This document shows, one piece after another, positions 8,711 to 17,840 of a DNA stretch of 64,000 nucleotides. A model generated the notes under the pieces. The model worked only from the letters and a program-made list of their open reading frames with translations, made no database searches and was not told where the DNA came from. Source of the DNA: Streptomyces sp. WMMC500 (GTDB lineage: Bacteria; Actinomycetota; Actinomycetes; Streptomycetales; Streptomycetaceae). The stretch covers positions 7,976,001 to 8,040,000 of the forward strand of contig NZ_CP114905.1 of the NCBI RefSeq assembly GCF_027497195.1, written 5' to 3'. The position numbers and the translations under genes are program-made. Within the stretch, counting starts at the first letter, position 1. Every line of letters starts with the position of its first letter.

Positions 8711-9478
8711 ATGGGCGAGGACCTGAGCGCGGCGGCGGCCAAGGGCTGGGCGGTGCGCTGGGAACTGCAACGGGAGCAGCGCGAGACGGGCCGCGAAGAG
8801 CGGTTCACCGTCGTCGGCGACCTCGTGGAGCTGGTCACCGCCGGCCGCGACCGCCCCGCCGTCCTCGACCTCGGCTGCGGTACGGGCTCGCTGGCCGCGC
8901 GGCTGGGGCGCCGCATGCCCGCGCTGGACGTCGTCGCCGCGGACGCGGACCCCGTGCTCCTCGGCCTCGGCCGGCGGATGCACGGCACGCGGATCCGCTT
9001 CGTCGACACCGTGATCGGCGGCCTCGGCTGGCAGGACGACCTCGAGCTCGACCGCCCCCTGGACACCGCGGTGTCGGCGACCATGCTGCACCGCCTGCCC
9101 GAGCGCGTCCTGCTGGAGGTCTACGGCCGGCTGCACACCCTCCTCCGCCCCGGCGGACTGCTCGTCAACGCCGGCCGGTTGCCCCAGGAGGACGCGGCCG
9201 TCGCGGACCTGGCCGCCGAGGTCGGCGGCCGGCTGGCCGAGCGGCGGCGGATGCCCGGCGGCGAGGACTGGTCGTCGTGGTGGGACGCGGCGGCCGAGGC
9301 ACCGGAGCTGGCGCGGCTGTTCGCCGAGCGGCGCCGCCGCGGCCCGGCCCCCGGCGGCGACAACGGGCTCAGCCTGGCGCGTCACGTGGACCTGCTGCGG
9401 AAGGCGGGCTTCGCGGCGGTCGGCACGGTGTGGCAGTGCGGCGACAGATGCGTGCTGGTGGGGGTCCGCGGCGCGTAG
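8711..9478 (+). CDS. Class I SAM-dependent methyltransferase
   Basis: A 255-aa cytoplasmic protein. The ATG at 8711 is preferred because the reading frame upstream has no methyltransferase-like content and is Pro/Arg rich. Motif I (VLDLGCGTGSLAARLG) lies at about residues 53-68, followed by the acidic motif II region (DVVAADADP) and a post-I segment SATMLHRLPE. The fold resembles trans-aconitate or small-molecule methyltransferases. The substrate is unknown and no partner genes flank it. It is divergent from the ThuA protein and convergent with the acetyltransferase. Confidence 0.85.
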   Translation: MGEDLSAAAAKGWAVRWELQREQRETGREERFTVVGDLVELVTAGRDRPAVLDLGCGTGSLAARLGRRMPALDVVAADADPVLLGLGRRMHGTRIRFVDTVIGGLGWQDDLELDRPLDTAVSATMLHRLPERVLLEVYGRLHTLLRPGGLLVNAGRLPQEDAAVADLAAEVGGRLAERRRMPGGEDWSSWWDAAAEAPELARLFAERRRRGPAPGGDNGLSLARHVDLLRKAGFAAVGTVWQCGDRCVLVGVRGA

Positions 9479-9506
9479 CCGGGACGGGAGAGGCCGCGGC
9501 GGGCCG

Positions 9507-10484
9507 CTACCGCGGCAGGCGGTGGCGGTAGTCCAGGTGGGGGCCGGCCCAGGCGATGTGCGGGTCGATCCGGCGGGTGAGGGTGTAGCGGGCGGGGGTG
9601 AAGCCGTGACCGCGCCAGAAGGCGTCGCTGACCGTGTTCGCCGAGGTCCACTCGGCCCCGCAGGTGCGGTAGCCGTGCGCCGCGGCCCAGTCCACGACCC
9701 CGGACAGCAGCGCGCCGCCGACGCCCCGGGCCCGGGCGGCGGCGGTCACCACGGCGATGCCGATCGTCGCCGCGCCGGTGAAGCGGCTGTCGGGGTCGGC
9801 CACCATCATCCCCGCGGGCCGTCCGTCCGCCTCGGCGACCAGGACGAGTCGCCGGTCGTCCGCGAGGGCCGCGCGCAGGTCGGCCTCGATCGCGTGGAGG
9901 TCGATCAGAGCGGGCCTGAGCATCGGCCCCCCGGCGTGGAACCGCTGCAGCTCCAGGGTGAGCTGCACGAGGTCTGGGAGGTCGCCGGCGCGGGCCCGGC
10001 GCGGCCGCACGCGCCGCCCGGTGCGGTGCGGCGGGGTCAGCGGGCGGAAGCCCTTGATCTGGTCGAGGCCGAAGCCGAGTTCGACGAGCGCGGCGACGGT
10101 GTCGCGGTGGCGGGCGGCGACCACGACGGTGTGCTCGAAGCAGCCGATGTCCACCAGGTTGCGGGAAAGGACCCGGTACAGGTGGCGGTAGGTCGCGCGC
10201 ACGCCGTCCGGGGCGGACGCGTGGTGCTGCATGCGCACGCGCCCGAGCGGGCTGCCGGGGACTCTGGCCACGGTGGCGGCCATGAAGCCGACGGGGACGC
10301 CGTCGTCCAGCGCGACCACCGCCGGTCCCGCGGTGGCCCAGCCGTCCAGCCCGGCACGGGCCACGCCGGGATCGGCGAGGTCCACGGCGGGCACGCCCTC
10401 CCCGGCCAGCGCGTGGCCCGCGGCCAGCAGAGCCGCGGCCCGGTCGGCGAACCGGTCCGTGAACGGAACGACGTCCAGCGCCAT
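9507..10484 (-). CDS. GNAT acetyltransferase with two tandem domains
   Basis: A 325-aa protein with an N-terminal degenerate GNAT-like half (about 1-150) and a better preserved C-terminal GNAT domain (about 165-320). The latter includes the acetyl-CoA loop AAARARGVGGALLSGVVDWA (Q/RxxGxG/A type) and the C-terminal SANTVSDAFWRGHGF. The ATG at 10484 follows a GGGGGA purine run. Two-domain GNATs include mycothiol synthase-like enzymes, but nothing here fixes the acceptor. It stands alone. Confidence 0.85.
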   Translation of the reverse strand: MALDVVPFTDRFADRAAALLAAGHALAGEGVPAVDLADPGVARAGLDGWATAGPAVVALDDGVPVGFMAATVARVPGSPLGRVRMQHHASAPDGVRATYRHLYRVLSRNLVDIGCFEHTVVVAARHRDTVAALVELGFGLDQIKGFRPLTPPHRTGRRVRPRRARAGDLPDLVQLTLELQRFHAGGPMLRPALIDLHAIEADLRAALADDRRLVLVAEADGRPAGMMVADPDSRFTGAATIGIAVVTAAARARGVGGALLSGVVDWAAAHGYRTCGAEWTSANTVSDAFWRGHGFTPARYTLTRRIDPHIAWAGPHLDYRHRLPR

Positions 10485-10585
10485 CGCCTCCCCCCGGCTC
10501 TCCCGTGCCCCGGGTCACCCTAGCCAGTCACCCGTGGGCAGGCCCAGGCCGGCGGGGCTTCCGGCGGCTGGTCGGGACGGTCTGC

Positions 10586-10812
10586 GAACTGGAGCGGGAC
10601 GAGAGGGGCTTCCCGGCGGCGTTCGTCGCGGCGGGCGCGCCGGGGGCGTACCGGAAGGGGCCGAGGGGGACTTCGCGGTCCTGGTCCGCAGGGCGCGGGC
10701 GGCGGGCGCGCTGCGGGCCGGCTTCCACCCCCGGACCTCGCCGTGGCCCTGCTCGCGTACCGCGCGCGGCCTGGTCAGCGCGCTGCCGGGGGGCCGGGCG
10801 GCGGCTACGGGC
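10586..10812 (+). pseudogene. Remnant of a TetR-family regulator C-terminus
   Basis: Three successive reading frames together spell a TetR ligand-binding C-terminus: ELERDERGFPAAFVAAGAPG, then GDFAVLVRRARAAGALRAGF, then DLAVALLAYRA, then RGLVSALPGG. The breaks lie near 10650, 10737 and 10770. No HTH-encoding region is found upstream, so this is a truncated and frameshifted relic. The match is by eye to the TetR_C pattern with its typical LVRRA..AG.LR.DF.P.DL motif. A stand-alone gene is unlikely because no single frame holds the motif. Confidence 0.5.
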
Positions 10813-10891
10813 CCGGCGTGAACGTCGATGGAGGGCTGATCAGGGGACGGGCGGCGGAGCCGGGCGGCCCGGGTGCGCGGGCCGGCGGGCC

Positions 10892-11095
10892 TCAGGCCGC
10901 GGTGGCCAGTCCGGCGCGCACCACGCGCCGCGGCGCGACCACGGCGCCGGTCGGGAGCAGTTCACCGGTGTCGTCGAAGACGATCGTGCCGTTGCACAGC
11001 AGGCTCCAGCCCTGCTCGGGGTGGAAGGCCACGGTCTGCGCGGCGTCGCGGTCAGGGCGGTCGGCGGCGGGGCACTCGGGCCGGTGGGAGCACAT
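10892..11095 (-). CDS. DUF5999-type small protein
   Basis: A 67-aa protein starting MCSHRPECPAADRPDRDAA and containing HPEQGWSLLCNGTIVFDDTG. This is the pattern of the short DUF5999 proteins common in Streptomyces. The ATG at 11095 has GAGAGG 7 nt upstream. Cys2, Cys8 and Cys35 could bind metal or be redox active, but no function is known. It is monocistronic. The frame continues upstream to 11329 but without family similarity, so the short form is chosen. Confidence 0.8.
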   Translation of the reverse strand: MCSHRPECPAADRPDRDAAQTVAFHPEQGWSLLCNGTIVFDDTGELLPTGAVVAPRRVVRAGLATAA

Positions 11096-11286
11096 CGGAC
11101 ACCTCTCGGTCGGGAGGCGGCGGCCCTGCCGGGGCCGCCGGTGGCGGTGTGGTGCGTCTGGAAGGTGAGACCGGGCGGGCGCCGGAAACTCATCGCCCAT
11201 CTTCAGGAAAGCACCGCCGAGTTGAGCCACGGTCCGCACGCGGTCACAGTCGCGTCTCAGCGCGTGCGGGGGCGCACCCCGCACGC

Positions 11287-11325
11287 GCCCGCCCCGTACG
11301 GGCTCGCGGTCCGTACGGGGCGGGC
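11287..11325. terminator. Strong hairpin terminator after the amino-acid permease
   Basis: A perfect 15-bp stem (GCCCGCCCCGTACGG with its complement) encloses a 9-nt loop. It lies 7 nt beyond the stop codon of the minus-strand permease gene. Confidence 0.75.
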
Positions 11326-11332
11326 TCACGGC

Positions 11333-12811
11333 TCAGCCGCGCGGCTCGTCGCGCTTGCGCAGGTCCGGGCCGCCCGGCCCGCCGCCCCGCGCCGGCGGCT
11401 CCGCGCGGGCCAGCTCGCTGCGGCGGTAGGAGTAGGTGAAGTACACGATCATCCCGACCGCGAACCACACGCCGAACCGCACCCACGTCTCCCACTTCAG
11501 GAACGTCACCAGCCAGATGGAGAAGCCCACCCCCACCAGCGGCACGAACGGCATCCCCGGGCAGCGGAACGTCCGCGGCAGGTCCGGCTGCCGGTAGCGC
11601 AGCACGATCACCGCGACGCAGACGACCACGAACGCCAGCAGGATCCCGATGTTGGTCAGCTCCGCCGCCTCGCCGATCTTCAGGAAGCCCGCGATCAGCG
11701 CCGAGCCGACGCCCACGATCCACGTCACCCGCGTCGGCACGTGCCGCGTCGGGTGCGTCTTCGCGAACCACTTCGGCAGCAGCCCGTCACGGCTCATCGA
11801 GAACCAGACGCGCGTGACGCCCAGCATGAAGGTGAACATCACCGTGAGGATGCCGATGATCGCCCCCACCGCGATCAGGTTCGCCAGCCAGCCGAGGCCC
11901 ACCGACTCGAACGCCGTGGAGAAGCCGCTCTCCGGGTCGATGTCGTCGAAGTTCTGCATCCCGGTCAGCACCAGGCACGCGGCCACGTACAGCAGCATCG
12001 AGATCGCCAGCGAGTAGAGGATCGCCTTCGGCATGTGCCGCTGCGACTCCTTCGACTCCTCGGCCGCCGTCGACATCGCGTCGTAGCCGAAGACCGCGAA
12101 GAACACGGTCGCCGCGCCGGTGAACGCGCCGCCGACGCCGTAGGGGAAGAAGGGGTTGTAGTGGGCCGTGTCGATGTGGAAGACGCCGACGAGGATGACG
12201 ACGAGCACCACCGCGACCTTCAGCACCACCACGACGGTCTCGAAGCGCGCCGCGTTCTTGATCCCGAGGGTCAGCAGGTACGCCACCAGCAGGCACAGCA
12301 CGACCGCGAACAGGTCGATCCGGTGCCCGTCGCCGGTGCCGGGCGCGCCGAGCATCCACGCCGGCAGGTCGGCGCCCATGTTCTCCATCAGGAAGGAGAA
12401 GTAGCCGGAGATGCCGATCGCCACCACCGCGACGATCGCGGTGTACTCCAGCAGCAGGTCCCAGCCGATGAACCACCCGGCGAGTTCGCCCAGGACCGCG
12501 TAGCCGTACGTGTAGGCCGAGCCGGCCTTGGGGATCAGGCCGGCGAACTCCGCGTACGACAGGGCCGCCGCCGCGCTCGCCACCCCCGCGATGAGGAAGG
12601 AGACGAGCACGGCGGGGCCCGCCGTGCCGTTGGCGACCGCGCCGGCGAGCGCGAAGATGCCCGCGCCGATGATGCCGCCGACGCCGATCGCCGTGAGCTG
12701 CCACAGCCCGAGGACCCGGGTGAGCTGCTCGCCGCTCTCACCTTCGGGGGTCTCGATGCGCTCGATGGGCTTGCGGCGCAGTACGCCGCCGGTGCTCCAG
12801 AGCCCTGCCAT
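11333..12811 (-). CDS. Amino-acid permease, APC superfamily (CAT-like)
   Basis: A 492-aa membrane protein with about 12 transmembrane segments. The first helix carries the APC consensus VGGIIGAGIFALAGAVA. The segment FFAVFGYDAMSTAAEESKES is the hallmark of the cationic amino acid transporter (YfnA/CAT) branch. It probably imports amino acids by proton symport. The C-terminus is a charged, Gly/Pro-rich cytoplasmic tail. It is a single-gene unit followed by a strong terminator. The substrate cannot be read from sequence. Confidence 0.93.
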   Translation of the reverse strand: MAGLWSTGGVLRRKPIERIETPEGESGEQLTRVLGLWQLTAIGVGGIIGAGIFALAGAVANGTAGPAVLVSFLIAGVASAAAALSYAEFAGLIPKAGSAYTYGYAVLGELAGWFIGWDLLLEYTAIVAVVAIGISGYFSFLMENMGADLPAWMLGAPGTGDGHRIDLFAVVLCLLVAYLLTLGIKNAARFETVVVVLKVAVVLVVILVGVFHIDTAHYNPFFPYGVGGAFTGAATVFFAVFGYDAMSTAAEESKESQRHMPKAILYSLAISMLLYVAACLVLTGMQNFDDIDPESGFSTAFESVGLGWLANLIAVGAIIGILTVMFTFMLGVTRVWFSMSRDGLLPKWFAKTHPTRHVPTRVTWIVGVGSALIAGFLKIGEAAELTNIGILLAFVVVCVAVIVLRYRQPDLPRTFRCPGMPFVPLVGVGFSIWLVTFLKWETWVRFGVWFAVGMIVYFTYSYRRSELARAEPPARGGGPGGPDLRKRDEPRG

Positions 12812-12875
12812 GGGTGCGTCCTCTCCGTCGAGGCCGTTCGATGACAGTGGAGCACGATGACGGATGGGACGCCTT

Positions 12876-15248
12876 TCAGGAAGAGCCGCGGGTGTGCACC
12901 TTGAAGACCCAGGCGTGCCGCCCGGCTCTGCGGGCCGCCGCGGGCACCTCGACGACCAGTGCTCCGCCCTTGAGCGCCCAGTTCAGCGGGCGGCCGCCGT
13001 AGCCGAGCATGGTGATCTTGTCGCCGGCCCGTACCGGCACCGGTGCCTCGACGATCAGCCGGGACGAGGGCGCGGCGAGCGAGTGGATGTAGAAGGCGTC
13101 GCGGTTCGTGGTGAAGCGCAGGTCCTCGCCGAGCTGCGCCATCCGGGACCAGTAGGTGGTGCCGTAGATCGCCTCGCCGTTGACGCGCAGCCACTCGCCG
13201 GTCTCGCGCAGCCGCCGCTCCATGATCTCGGGGATGGTGCCGTCGGCCCGCGGGCCGATGTCGAGGAGGAAGTTGCCGTTCTTGCTGACGATGTCGACGA
13301 GGCTGTGCACGACCTCCTCGGTCGTCATGTACGCATCGTCGGGGGTCTCGGCGTTGTAGCCGTAGGAGTACGGGTCGAGGCCGCGGCTCGCCTCCCACTT
13401 GGCGACGACGGTGTTCTCGTACACCTCGTACTCGGGCGTGGTGAAGTCGTGCGGGCCGATGCCGGAGCGGTTGTTGACCGTCACCTCGATCGGCCGCGGA
13501 CGGTTCTTGGCGTGGTTGAAGAACTCGGCGAGCACCCGGTGGCTGTCGTTGACGCCGCCGATGTCGCACCACATGATCTCGGGGCCGTACTCGTGGATCA
13601 GCTCCAGCATCTGCGGCGCCTGGTAGTCGCGGACGTAGTCCTTGCCCGCCGTGTAGCCGGTGTACGGCACGGGCTCCAGCGTGTACGGATTCCGCGGTGC
13701 GTGCCCCTTCCACGGATTGTCCGGGTTGAACCACTCCGGCATCGAGAAGTACAGCCCGCAGTGCAGGTCCGGGGTGTACCTGCGGGAGGCGTCGAACAGC
13801 TCCCGGATCAGGTCGCGGCGCGGGCCCATCGCGACGGAGTTGCGGGTGGAGAGCTTGGTGTCCCAGAGGGCGAAGCCCTCGTGGTGCTTGGACGTCAGCA
13901 CGTGGTACTGGGCGCCCGCGTCCCGGAACAGCTCGACCCAGGAGCGCGGGTCGTAGCGCTCGGCCCGGAACATCGGGATGAAGTCGTCGTACGCGAAGTC
14001 CTCGCCGTAGACCTCCCGGTGGTGGGCGTGCGTCGGGTTGTCCGGCAGGTCCATGTGCTGCCAGTACCACTCCGCGTACTGCTTCCCGACCGGCGCCCAG
14101 GCGGGCACCGAGTACACACCCCAGTGGATGAAGATCCCGAACTTGGCCTTATTGAACCAGTACGGCGCCTGGTGGGTGCTCAGCGAGGCGTCGGTCGGCT
14201 CGAAGTCGGGCACCCCCAGCGTCAGCGGGCGGGTGACCTCGGCGGCCGTGCCGCCCCGCCCGGTGGCCACGACGCGGCCCTCCTCGACCGTGCCCGGCGC
14301 CACGCCCGTGCGGTTGCGGATGCCGACCGTGACGCGGGCCTGCTCGCCGGGGCCGAGGCGCGGCACGGAGACGGGTGCCACGGTGCGGGCGCCCTCGGTG
14401 TCGACCGTGACGGACAGCCGGTCGCGGGCGGCGATCCAGACGGCGCCGGCGTTGATCAGCGTGGCCTCGACGGACTGCGCGCCGGAGCGCTCCAGCGAGG
14501 CGGTGGTCGAGCGGACGTTGCGCAGCGCGACGGCGCGCCCCTCGGCCACGGGCTGCAGGGAGAGCGCGAAGACGTGCAGCGACGCCTTGCCGCTCTCGGC
14601 AGGGTTGGTGACCGGCAGGGTGATCGCGACCGCCTCGCGCACCGGGTCGAGGCCGAGTTCCACGACCGAGATGGACACCCTGTGCGGGTCCTTCGTGCCG
14701 TCGGGGCGGTACCGGTACGGGGCGCTGAGCGAGCCGCCGCCGGAGTACCAGTCGGGGGCGGACAGGCTCGCGGAGCCGGTGCCGCCGTCGGCGTAGTGGA
14801 CCGTGACCGCGCCGGAGGCGGTGCCGTACGAGGAGGAGGCGAGGAACAGCGCGCTCAGGTAGTGGCCCGGGGGCAGGTCGACGCGCTGCCCCAGGGCGAC
14901 GACGTTGTTGGGTGCTCCGGCGCCCGCGCCGGGGAAGTCGAAGGGGAACCCGTCGACGTCGACCGGCCCGGCCGGCAGCTCCTCGCCGGGATAGGTGTGA
15001 CCGCTGCCGTCGAAGTCGCCGCCGGGGGCGTCGGCGGTGTCGACGCCGTCGTTGTCGAAGAGGCCGGTCAGCGGCACCGGTACGGGGTCGGGGACCCGGC
15101 CCCAGTCGTCGTCGGTCGCGTCCTCGTCCGCCGCCCCGGCCGGGCCCGGCGGCGCGGCTCCGGCGGCGGTGGGCGCGAGGCCCAGAGCGGAGCCCGCCGC
15201 TGCTCCGGCGCCGATCGCCAGCACATGCCGTCGTGCAAACCCGTTCAT
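12876..15248 (-). CDS. Exported GH29 alpha-L-fucosidase
   Basis: A 790-aa secreted enzyme. The start at 15248 gives a twin-arginine signal (RRHVLAIGAGAAAGSALGLA), so it is probably folded before export. Residues about 60-370 form beta-sandwich and NPCBM/Ig-like modules. The GH29 barrel begins near WFNKAKFGIFIHWGVYSVPA. The expected nucleophile Asp is in EIMWCDIGG at about residue 561. HVLTSKHHEGFALWD and GNFLLDIGP are classic GH29 strands. It releases terminal L-fucose from glycans outside the cell. No transporter is adjacent; the fucose locus at 31592-41787 may be its functional partner. Confidence 0.93.
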   Translation of the reverse strand: MNGFARRHVLAIGAGAAAGSALGLAPTAAGAAPPGPAGAADEDATDDDWGRVPDPVPVPLTGLFDNDGVDTADAPGGDFDGSGHTYPGEELPAGPVDVDGFPFDFPGAGAGAPNNVVALGQRVDLPPGHYLSALFLASSSYGTASGAVTVHYADGGTGSASLSAPDWYSGGGSLSAPYRYRPDGTKDPHRVSISVVELGLDPVREAVAITLPVTNPAESGKASLHVFALSLQPVAEGRAVALRNVRSTTASLERSGAQSVEATLINAGAVWIAARDRLSVTVDTEGARTVAPVSVPRLGPGEQARVTVGIRNRTGVAPGTVEEGRVVATGRGGTAAEVTRPLTLGVPDFEPTDASLSTHQAPYWFNKAKFGIFIHWGVYSVPAWAPVGKQYAEWYWQHMDLPDNPTHAHHREVYGEDFAYDDFIPMFRAERYDPRSWVELFRDAGAQYHVLTSKHHEGFALWDTKLSTRNSVAMGPRRDLIRELFDASRRYTPDLHCGLYFSMPEWFNPDNPWKGHAPRNPYTLEPVPYTGYTAGKDYVRDYQAPQMLELIHEYGPEIMWCDIGGVNDSHRVLAEFFNHAKNRPRPIEVTVNNRSGIGPHDFTTPEYEVYENTVVAKWEASRGLDPYSYGYNAETPDDAYMTTEEVVHSLVDIVSKNGNFLLDIGPRADGTIPEIMERRLRETGEWLRVNGEAIYGTTYWSRMAQLGEDLRFTTNRDAFYIHSLAAPSSRLIVEAPVPVRAGDKITMLGYGGRPLNWALKGGALVVEVPAAARRAGRHAWVFKVHTRGSS

Positions 15249-15274
15249 CCCACTCTCCCTCAAGGACCTTGATC

Positions 15275-15348
15275 CATCCGATGTCTTTGGGAGTTCTGTC
15301 AGACTCAAGCGCTTGCTGGGGGAGGAACGTAGAGATTCATCGGATGAA
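15275..15348. promoter_or_regulatory. GH29 promoter region with two operator types
   Basis: It holds the 12-mer AAGCGCTTGCTG at 15307-15318, identical to the box at 8497-8508. It also holds a 13-bp palindrome TTCATCGGATGAA at 15336-15348. The inner CATCGGATG of that palindrome recurs inverted as CATCCGATG at 15275-15283. Two different palindromes suggest dual control, for example by a LacI and a GntR-type regulator. Both assignments are inferred. Confidence 0.5.
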
Positions 15349-15401
15349 CGTCAAGGCTCGGCGCAACGGGCGGCACCTCGGGCGGCCCTGCGCGGCAACG
15401 C

Positions 15402-15481
15402 ACCGGGGCCCGGTGGCGCGCACGCCACCGGGCCCCGGTCGGGTGTGTTGCCCCTCCCGCGGTGCCGGGCACCGCGGGAGG
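15402..15481 (-). terminator. Tandem hairpin terminators after mmpL
   Basis: A hairpin at 15453-15481 (arms CCTCCCGCGGTGCC) lies 4 nt beyond the mmpL stop. It is followed by a 17-bp perfect stem at 15402-15439 with a 4-nt loop. The pair insulates the efflux operon from the GH29 promoter. Confidence 0.75.
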
Positions 15482-15485
15482 TTCC

Positions 15486-17732
15486 TCAGCGCACGCCGGT
15501 GGGCTCGGGCTCCCGCTCCTCGCCGGCCGCCGGCGGGGCCACGGGGGCGGCCGCGGCGAGCTGCCGGTACAGCTTCTCGCCCTCCACGTCGACGTTCGGC
15601 AGGATCCGGTCCAGCCACTTCGGCAGCCACCAGGCGGACTTGCCGATCAGGGCGAGCACCGCCGGCACGATGGTCATCCGGACCAGGAAGGCGTCGAAGA
15701 GGACCGCCACCGCCAGGCCGAAGCCCATCATCTTGATCATGGAGTCGCCCGCACCGATGAATCCGGCGAAGACGCTGATCATGATGACCGCGGCCGCGGT
15801 GACCACCCGGGCGCCGTACCGGAAGCCGGTGACGACGGCGTCGCCGGCCGACTCCCCGTGGACGTACGCCTCGCGCATCCGGCTGACGAGGAAGACCTCG
15901 TAGTCCATCGCCAGGCCGAAGACCACGCCGATCAGGAAGATCGGCATCATCGACATGATCGGACCGGTCTCCTCGACACCGAGCGCCCCGGCCAACCAGC
16001 CCCACTGGAACACCGCGACGACGGCGCCGAGCGCGGCCAGCACGGAGAACAGGAAGCCGAGCGCGGCCTTCAGCGGGACCAGCAGGGAGCGGAACACCAG
16101 CATCAGCAGGATGAACGCCAGGCCGACCACCAGCGCCAGATACGGCACCAGCGCGTCGTCGAGCACCTGCGAGAAGTCGATGTTCACCGCCGTGCTGCCG
16201 GTCAGGTACAGCTCCGCACCGGTGTCGTCCTGCACCCCGGAGGCCAGGCCGCGGATCTCCTTGACCACCTTCTCGGTGTCGGTGTCGCTCGGGCCGGTGG
16301 TCGGCGTGACCATGAACGTCGCCGTGTCCCCGGCCTCGTTGAACGATGCGGGGGTGACGGAGACGACGCCGTCCACGTCGGAGATCCGCTCGACGGCGTC
16401 GTCGGCCGCCTGCTGCGGGTTCTCCGCCTCGGTGGCGTCGATGACGCCGGTGACCGGGCCGTTGAAGCCCGGGCCGAACGCCTCGGACAGCATGTCGTAC
16501 GCCTTGCGCTGCGTGGTGTCCGTCGGGCTGGTGCCCTCGTCGGGCAGGCCCAGCTCCATGCTCGCCACCGGCGCCGCCAGCGCGCCGAGCCCGATGATGG
16601 CGGCGCTCAGCACCAGGACCGGGCGCTTCAGCACCGCACGGGACCAGCGGGTGCCCATGTTCGGCTTCTCGAGGTGTTCCGAGGCCGGCGGGGCGCCGGT
16701 CTCCGGGTTGGCCTTGCGCACCTTGCGGCCGTAGATCCGCTTGCCGACGATGCCGAGCGCGGCCGGGACCAGCGTGAGCGCGATGAGCACCGCGAGCGCG
16801 ACCGTGCCGGCCGCGGCCAGGCCCATCTTCGTCAGGATCGGGATGTTGACGACCGCCAGGCCCGCCAGCGCGATGATCACGGTGAGGCCGGCGAAGACCA
16901 CCGCGGACCCGGCCGTGCCCACGGCGCGGCCGGCCGCCTCCTCACGGGAGTGGCCGTCGGTCAGCTCCGCCCGGTAGCGGGAGGCGATGAACAGGGCGTA
17001 GTCGATGCCGACCGCGAGGCCGATCATCATCGCCAGCGTGGAGGTGGTGGCGGACAGGTCGAGCACGTTCGCCAGCGCGGTGATCGACGAGATGCCGATG
17101 CCGACGCCGACGAGCGCGGTGATGATCGGCAGCCCGGCCGCGACCAGCGAGCCGAAGGTGATCACGAGCACGACGAGCGCGATGCCGACACCGATGATCT
17201 CGCCGTTGCCCATGTCGGGCTCGACCATCAGCGCGTCACCGCCGGCCTGGATGGTCAGACCGTCCTCGCGCTCCTTGTCCACCACGTCGTTGATGGCGTC
17301 GCGGGTCTCGTCCTCGATCTCCATGGCCGTGACCTTGTAGTCGACGACCGCGTAGGCCGTCGAGCCGTCCTTGCTGACGCCCGCGTTGTCCGCGAACGGG
17401 TCGCTGACGGCCTCCACCTGGTTGCCGGCGACGCCGTCGAGCACGCCGTCGACGGCCTCGCGGTGGTCGGTGGCGGTGATCTTCTGGCCGTCGGGTGCCT
17501 CGAAGACGATACGGGCCGTCGCGCCGTCGGCGGACTGCCCCGGGAAGCGCTCCTCAAGAAGGTCGAACGCCTGCTGTGCCTCGGTGCCGGGCAGCGCGAA
17601 GTCGTCCTCGGGCGCGGTGCCCGCGGACGATGCGCCGAACCCGGCGAGGCCGAAGAGCAGCAGCCATATCAGCGCCGTGATGCGGCGCCGGCGGAAAGCC
17701 AGCCGGCCGAGTTTGTATAGGAAGGTGGCCAC
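15486..17732 (-). CDS. MMPL-family RND transporter
   Basis: A 748-aa membrane protein with the duplicated MMPL layout: one N-terminal helix, a large extracellular domain (about 40-180), five to six helices, a second helix and loop, then a final helix cluster. The helix motif GLAVGIDYALFIASRYR is the proton-relay Asp-Tyr signature of MMPL proteins, and its counterpart in the second half is FGLAMDYEVFLVSRMRE. It exports lipids, antibiotics or other hydrophobic compounds using the proton gradient. The GTG start lies 108 nt downstream of a tetR gene on the same strand, so that regulator most likely controls it. Confidence 0.93.
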   Translation of the reverse strand: MATFLYKLGRLAFRRRRITALIWLLLFGLAGFGASSAGTAPEDDFALPGTEAQQAFDLLEERFPGQSADGATARIVFEAPDGQKITATDHREAVDGVLDGVAGNQVEAVSDPFADNAGVSKDGSTAYAVVDYKVTAMEIEDETRDAINDVVDKEREDGLTIQAGGDALMVEPDMGNGEIIGVGIALVVLVITFGSLVAAGLPIITALVGVGIGISSITALANVLDLSATTSTLAMMIGLAVGIDYALFIASRYRAELTDGHSREEAAGRAVGTAGSAVVFAGLTVIIALAGLAVVNIPILTKMGLAAAGTVALAVLIALTLVPAALGIVGKRIYGRKVRKANPETGAPPASEHLEKPNMGTRWSRAVLKRPVLVLSAAIIGLGALAAPVASMELGLPDEGTSPTDTTQRKAYDMLSEAFGPGFNGPVTGVIDATEAENPQQAADDAVERISDVDGVVSVTPASFNEAGDTATFMVTPTTGPSDTDTEKVVKEIRGLASGVQDDTGAELYLTGSTAVNIDFSQVLDDALVPYLALVVGLAFILLMLVFRSLLVPLKAALGFLFSVLAALGAVVAVFQWGWLAGALGVEETGPIMSMMPIFLIGVVFGLAMDYEVFLVSRMREAYVHGESAGDAVVTGFRYGARVVTAAAVIMISVFAGFIGAGDSMIKMMGFGLAVAVLFDAFLVRMTIVPAVLALIGKSAWWLPKWLDRILPNVDVEGEKLYRQLAAAAPVAPPAAGEEREPEPTGVR

Positions 17733-17840
17733 GAGCAGGTGTCTCCTGATCTCGACGGTGGGTTGTGTTGGACCAGCCCGACGACGAGAGCGGCGTGCGC
17801 CAGGTGGAGCTGTGTTCTCTTGTGGTAGCGGACTAACGGG

